From assembly GCA_902605645.1 (NCBI GenBank), contig CACLDE010000006.1, positions 1 through 40,068 of the forward strand: a stretch of 40,068 nt of DNA. The letters run 5' to 3'. Shown here one piece after another: positions 36,914-40,068 of the stretch (positions within the stretch are counted from its first letter, which is position 1; each line of letters starts with the position of its first letter). A program made the translations under genes and the position numbers. Origin of the DNA: an uncultured Pelagibacteraceae bacterium (GTDB lineage Bacteria; Pseudomonadota; Alphaproteobacteria; Pelagibacterales; Pelagibacteraceae). The notes beneath the pieces were generated by a model. The model was not told where the DNA came from. It saw only the letters and a program-made list of their open reading frames with translations, and did not search any database.

Positions 36914-38251
36914 ATGTTTAAAAAAGTACTGATAGCTAATAGGGGTGAAATAGCTGTAAGAATAATTAGAGCATGTAAAGAGTGGGGAATAAATACAGTG
37001 GCTGTTCATTCAGATGTGGACTCTGAGGCAATGCATGTGAGATTGGCAGACGAAAGCGTATGTATAGGATCTCACCAACCTCAAAATAGTTATTTAAATA
37101 TTTCTTCATTAATGTCAGCTGTGGATTTAACAGGGGCTGAAGCCATACATCCTGGATACGGTTTTTTATCAGAAAATGCTAAATTTGCAGATGTTGTATC
37201 AAAACATGGAATTAAATTCATAGGTCCAAGTTCAAAATTAATTGGAGAAATGGGAGATAAAATTCAAGCAAAAAAAATAGCAAAAAAAAACGGTCTTCCA
37301 ATAATAGAAGGTTCGGACGGTTCAGTTAAATCTCTTGAAGAGGTTAAAAGCTTATGCAAAGAAATAGGTTATCCTATTCTTATTAAAGCTGCCGCGGGGG
37401 GTGGAGGAAAAGGAATGAAGATTGTGGAAGAAGAGTCTAAACTTTCAGAATTGTATTCTTTGGCAAAAAATGAGGCAAAAAAATATTTTGGTAATGATGA
37501 TTTATATATTGAAAAATATTTTAAAAACCCAAGACATATAGAGGTTCAAATAATGTCTGGAAAAAATAGAACGGTTCAACTAGGAGAAAGAGATTGTTCT
37601 GTTCAAAGAAGACATCAAAAATTAATTGAGGAAACTCCTAGTCCAGTTTTAAGCGCGGAACAAAGGTCTGACTTATTAAATAAAACAGTAAAAATGGTTG
37701 AAAATATTGGTTATGAAGGTGCGGGAACAGTAGAATTTATTTTTGAAAACGGAAAATTTTACTTCCTTGAAATGAATACAAGAGTTCAAGTTGAACACCC
37801 TGTAACAGAAGTTCAAACAGGTATTGATATAGTTAAAGAACAACTTTGGATAGCTTTTACTGGTGATACAGCTTTAAAACAAAATGATATAAATCCTAGA
37901 GGTCACTCAATTGAGTGTAGAATTAACGCGGAAGATCCATCAAAAGATTTTCAACCTAGCCCAGGAACAATTTCCGTTTGCCATCAACCTTCGGGTTTTA
38001 GAACAAGGGTAGATGGTTCAATTTTTCAAGGATGTAAAATTACCCCATATTATGACAGTCTTATAGCAAAAGTTATTTGTAAAGGTAGAAATAGAACTGA
38101 AGCTATCCAAAGAACCTTAAGATCTTTAGATGAATTTGTATTAGAAGGAATTACAACAACAATCGAATTACACAAAAAAATATTAACACACAAGAAGTTT
38201 TTAAAATCTACATTTGATACCAATTGGTTAGGAAAGGAGAAATTTTTTTAG
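36914..38251 (+). CDS. accC: acetyl-CoA carboxylase, biotin carboxylase subunit
   Basis: AccC carboxylates the biotin of AccB with ATP and bicarbonate. The 445-residue ATP-grasp enzyme shows VLIANRGEIAVRIIRAC, IHPGYGFLSENA, the glycine-rich ATP loop AAGGGGKGMKIV, ERDCSVQRRHQK and EMNTRVQVEHPVTE with metal and bicarbonate ligands. The length is typical. It ends the aroQ-accB-accC operon. Its stop shares a 4-bp TTAG with the stop of the convergent DUF2155 gene. Confidence 0.98.
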   Translation: MFKKVLIANRGEIAVRIIRACKEWGINTVAVHSDVDSEAMHVRLADESVCIGSHQPQNSYLNISSLMSAVDLTGAEAIHPGYGFLSENAKFADVVSKHGIKFIGPSSKLIGEMGDKIQAKKIAKKNGLPIIEGSDGSVKSLEEVKSLCKEIGYPILIKAAAGGGGKGMKIVEEESKLSELYSLAKNEAKKYFGNDDLYIEKYFKNPRHIEVQIMSGKNRTVQLGERDCSVQRRHQKLIEETPSPVLSAEQRSDLLNKTVKMVENIGYEGAGTVEFIFENGKFYFLEMNTRVQVEHPVTEVQTGIDIVKEQLWIAFTGDTALKQNDINPRGHSIECRINAEDPSKDFQPSPGTISVCHQPSGFRTRVDGSIFQGCKITPYYDSLIAKVICKGRNRTEAIQRTLRSLDEFVLEGITTTIELHKKILTHKKFLKSTFDTNWLGKEKFF

Positions 38252-38763
38252 GCATTATCACAGCTGACTAACCAAATATCGTATATTGCATGATCTATAG
38301 GAGTTATTGATGGATTTGATGAAAAAGTCCATCCATTAAAGATAAACACCTTTTCGTTTTGGGTTTCTGAAATATCTTTAACTTGAAGATAAGCCACTGA
38401 ATTGTTTTTTGTTTTAGAATTTTTGGGGATGCCACATTTTAACGCTTTGATTTCTAACAAACCAAATTTTGCCGTATCTCCTAATTTTATTTTTATTGGA
38501 ATTGTTTTTGCCGTTATTTTATCCAGGCCTATTAAGTTTACAAATTTAATATTGCCCTTCTTGTTATTTTTTATATCTCTTTTTTTAATTATTGAATTAG
38601 GAACTGTAGAAGTTTCTTTCTCACTTTCTAGATTTTCATAACTTGGCTCTAAATTTTCTAAATTAATGATTGGAGTAGAAATAATTTTATCATCAGCTTT
38701 TAAACTTAAAAATGAATTTAAGATAATAAAAAATATAAATAATTTAATTTTTCCAAGTTTCAT
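38248..38763 (-). CDS. DUF2155 family secreted protein
   Basis: The 171-residue product has a probable signal peptide (MKLGKIKLFIFF through SLKA, cleavage near residue 23). A variable Glu/Lys/Asn segment leads into a C-terminal domain with GLDKITAKTIPIKIKLGD, LEIKALKCG and FNGWTFSSNPSITPIDHAIYDIWLVSC. This matches the DUF2155 family of alphaproteobacteria, whose function is unknown. The two conserved cysteines could form a disulfide. It overlaps the NDUFA12 gene by 20 bp, an association that I recall as common in alphaproteobacteria. Confidence 0.85.
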   Translation of the reverse strand: MKLGKIKLFIFFIILNSFLSLKADDKIISTPIINLENLEPSYENLESEKETSTVPNSIIKKRDIKNNKKGNIKFVNLIGLDKITAKTIPIKIKLGDTAKFGLLEIKALKCGIPKNSKTKNNSVAYLQVKDISETQNEKVFIFNGWTFSSNPSITPIDHAIYDIWLVSCDNA

Positions 38764-39100
38764 AATCTTTAAATTTTATCTTTTTAGATATTTTATTAGG
38801 CTTGTATGCCTTACTAGATCCGGACAAATTTTGAGTATGGTTTTTCTGCCAACTAAATTTTTTTTGTGTGTTAGAAGGTATTTCATTTATCGTATGATGC
38901 ATCCATAAAAACCAGTCAGACGTAATTTTTGTGGCCTCAATGTCGCTTTTGTAAATAACCCATCTGTCGTCCTTTTTATTTTTGTAATATTTATTTCCGA
39001 ACTCATCTTCGCCAACATATTTTCCTGAAAACAAGGTTTTCAAAAAAGTTCCAAAAGTATTTCTATTCCACCAAGTAAATATTTGTTTTAATCCTATCAT
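38744..39100 (-). CDS. complex I accessory subunit NDUFA12 (17.2 kDa subunit)-like
   Basis: The 118-residue product has FTWWNRNTFGT at the start, then GKYVGEDEFGNKYYKNKKDDRWVIY and SDWFLWMHHTINEIPS, and a tail of the KPNKISKKIKFKDYETWKN kind. These are the hallmarks of NDUFA12, an accessory subunit of complex I found in mitochondria and alphaproteobacteria. I chose the ATG at 39100; the longer frame to 39115 adds five residues. It supports the alphaproteobacterial assignment and links with nuoAB at the other end of the window. It diverges from the NrdJb-like gene over 90 bp. Confidence 0.92.
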   Translation of the reverse strand: MIGLKQIFTWWNRNTFGTFLKTLFSGKYVGEDEFGNKYYKNKKDDRWVIYKSDIEATKITSDWFLWMHHTINEIPSNTQKKFSWQKNHTQNLSGSSKAYKPNKISKKIKFKDYETWKN

Positions 39101-39190
39101 ACTAAATCCACACAATTTCTAATTGCATCATTATATTATAGACACATACTACAATTAATATATATGTTCAATTATCAGATTCATCTTTAA

Positions 39191-40009
39191 ATGAAAAAAT
39201 ATTTAGTAGAAACATATTATACATGTACTTTCAAAACTGTTCATAGTTTAAATGAATTAAATGAAAAGGCTATGGCAGACATCGACAAAAGGGATGACGG
39301 GATTGTTGAAGTAATAGAAGTAAAGTTAAATAATCGTAAAACAAAAAAAGTTGGTGAAAAAAACCAAAAAGAACTTAAAAAAGATGAAAAAGTTGGAATT
39401 ATAGACAAAAAAATTGATAAAAATGTCAACGACATAATTCAAAGCAAACCTGAAATTCATAATAAGATCAAAACAAAACTTGGTAGTAGATTTAAAATGC
39501 CTGATAGAAGGAAGGGCTACATACAAAAAGCTTCTATAGGTGAACACAAAATATATTTACATACTGGAGAATACGACGATGGCAAGATTGGCGAAATTTT
39601 CATAGATACCAATAAGGAAGGAGAATTAGTTAAAGCTTTAATGAATAATTTTGCAATAGCGATCTCTCTAGGTTTGCAATATGGAGTGCCTTTAGATGAA
39701 TTTGTTGATGCATTTATAGATACCAAATTTGAACCATCGGGTAAAGTAGAAGGAAACGATAGAATTTTAAGTGCAACGTCCATATTAGATTATGTTTTTA
39801 GAGAACTGGCAATATCCTACTTGGGGAAAGAGGATTTGGCGCACACTCCTTCAATATCTAAAATTCAAAATAGTGAGGATTATAATAGCGATGATAAATT
39901 CCTCAAAATTGTAAAAAATATCACTTCTAAAGGTTTTGTTAGAAGTAATTATGAGGAAAAATTGGTCGATTTGAGTGACATACGTTTAAATTTAAAATCT
40001 AAAAACTAA
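39191..40009 (+). CDS. stand-alone NrdJ C-terminal (TSCPD/NrdJb-like) protein
   Basis: The 272-residue product matches only the C-terminal part of class II, adenosylcobalamin-dependent ribonucleotide reductases. After about 100 lysine-rich residues of unclear origin it has [52 protein letters not shown] and [19 protein letters not shown]. The catalytic barrel is absent, and so are C-terminal redox cysteines. In Pseudomonas aeruginosa class II RNR is split into NrdJa and NrdJb, and this protein is NrdJb-like. No NrdJa is beside it: the upstream neighbour is NDUFA12 on the other strand, and the downstream reading is also minus strand. Its function here is uncertain. Confidence 0.75.
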   Translation: MKKYLVETYYTCTFKTVHSLNELNEKAMADIDKRDDGIVEVIEVKLNNRKTKKVGEKNQKELKKDEKVGIIDKKIDKNVNDIIQSKPEIHNKIKTKLGSRFKMPDRRKGYIQKASIGEHKIYLHTGEYDDGKIGEIFIDTNKEGELVKALMNNFAIAISLGLQYGVPLDEFVDAFIDTKFEPSGKVEGNDRILSATSILDYVFRELAISYLGKEDLAHTPSISKIQNSEDYNSDDKFLKIVKNITSKGFVRSNYEEKLVDLSDIRLNLKSKN

Positions 40010-40068
40010 TTTTTTTTAATATCTTTTTTTATACTTAATTCTTTTAGTTGTTTGTCGTCTACGTCGGA
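40006..40068 (-). CDS. possible C-terminal end of a gene entering from the right
   Basis: A minus-strand frame is open from the window edge to a TAG at 40006-40008 and reads [20 protein letters not shown]. Its stop would share a CTAA with the NrdJb-like stop, exactly as other convergent pairs do here, which is the main support. Twenty codons are too few to name a family, and another minus-strand frame is open for a similar length. Confidence 0.35.
   Translation of the reverse strand, partial: SDVDDKQLKELSIKKDIKKN

Noticed and set aside
1-40068. CRISPR arrays, insertion sequences, toxin-antitoxin pairs or riboswitches
   Set aside because: No regularly spaced repeats, transposase-like proteins or recognisable riboswitch cores were seen. 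The short spacers leave little room for structured leaders.

Overview
The window looks like a piece of a SAR11 (Pelagibacterales, Candidatus Pelagibacter-like) chromosome. The grounds are very AT-rich DNA, minimal intergenic space, overlapping genes throughout, and an alphaproteobacterial gene set: an NDUFA12-type complex I subunit, a DUF2155 protein, an MJ0042-type zinc-ribbon membrane protein, RNase E with an insertion in its S1 domain, and an Rrf2-suf operon. This assignment is an inference from gene content and style. No rRNA is present to confirm it.

Layout. 1-801: start of the complex I operon on the minus strand (nuoA, then nuoB running off the left edge). 994-3334: two plus-strand genes for a methyltransferase and a polytopic glycosyltransferase-like protein, probably surface-glycan functions, next to tRNA-Asp and tRNA-Val. 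3583-6686: a zinc-ribbon protein and a large minus-strand protein joining an SDR, a cupin and a sugar C-methyltransferase. 6741-14575: the proteostasis operon tig-clpP-clpX-lon on the minus strand, preceded by tRNA-Leu(UAG), a WecA/MraY-like transferase and an EamA transporter. 14683-18110: glutamine synthetase tail to tail with a glutaminase that carries ankyrin repeats.

18167-24274: a complete SUF Fe-S assembly operon (Rrf2 regulator, sufB, sufC, sufD, sufS, sufU, a sufT-like DUF59 gene, sufA). A 31-bp dyad upstream of the regulator is a candidate operator. 24405-27472: alpha/beta hydrolase, anmK and tyrS. 27465-33077: mrcA (PBP1A), prfB with its programmed +1 frameshift, and an AsmA/YhdP-like envelope protein. 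33210-36016: RNase E/G, then thiS-thiG. 36049-38251: aroQ-accB-accC. 38248-39100: a DUF2155 secreted protein and NDUFA12. 39191-40009: a stand-alone protein resembling the C-terminal part of class II ribonucleotide reductase (NrdJb-like).

Most of the window is ordinary housekeeping. The items most worth a second look are: (1) the SDR-cupin-C-methyltransferase fusion, whose second junction sits on an A7 run where one base fewer would recreate a TAATG gene junction; (2) RNase E lacking the CPxC zinc-link; (3) the orphan NrdJb-like protein; (4) the glutaminase with a duplicated ankyrin block facing glnA; (5) tig beginning 6 nt after a tRNA CCA end; (6) tail-to-tail junctions with essentially no space for terminators. 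I found no CRISPR array, insertion sequence, integrase or phage gene. No stretch longer than 300 bases lacks a gene.
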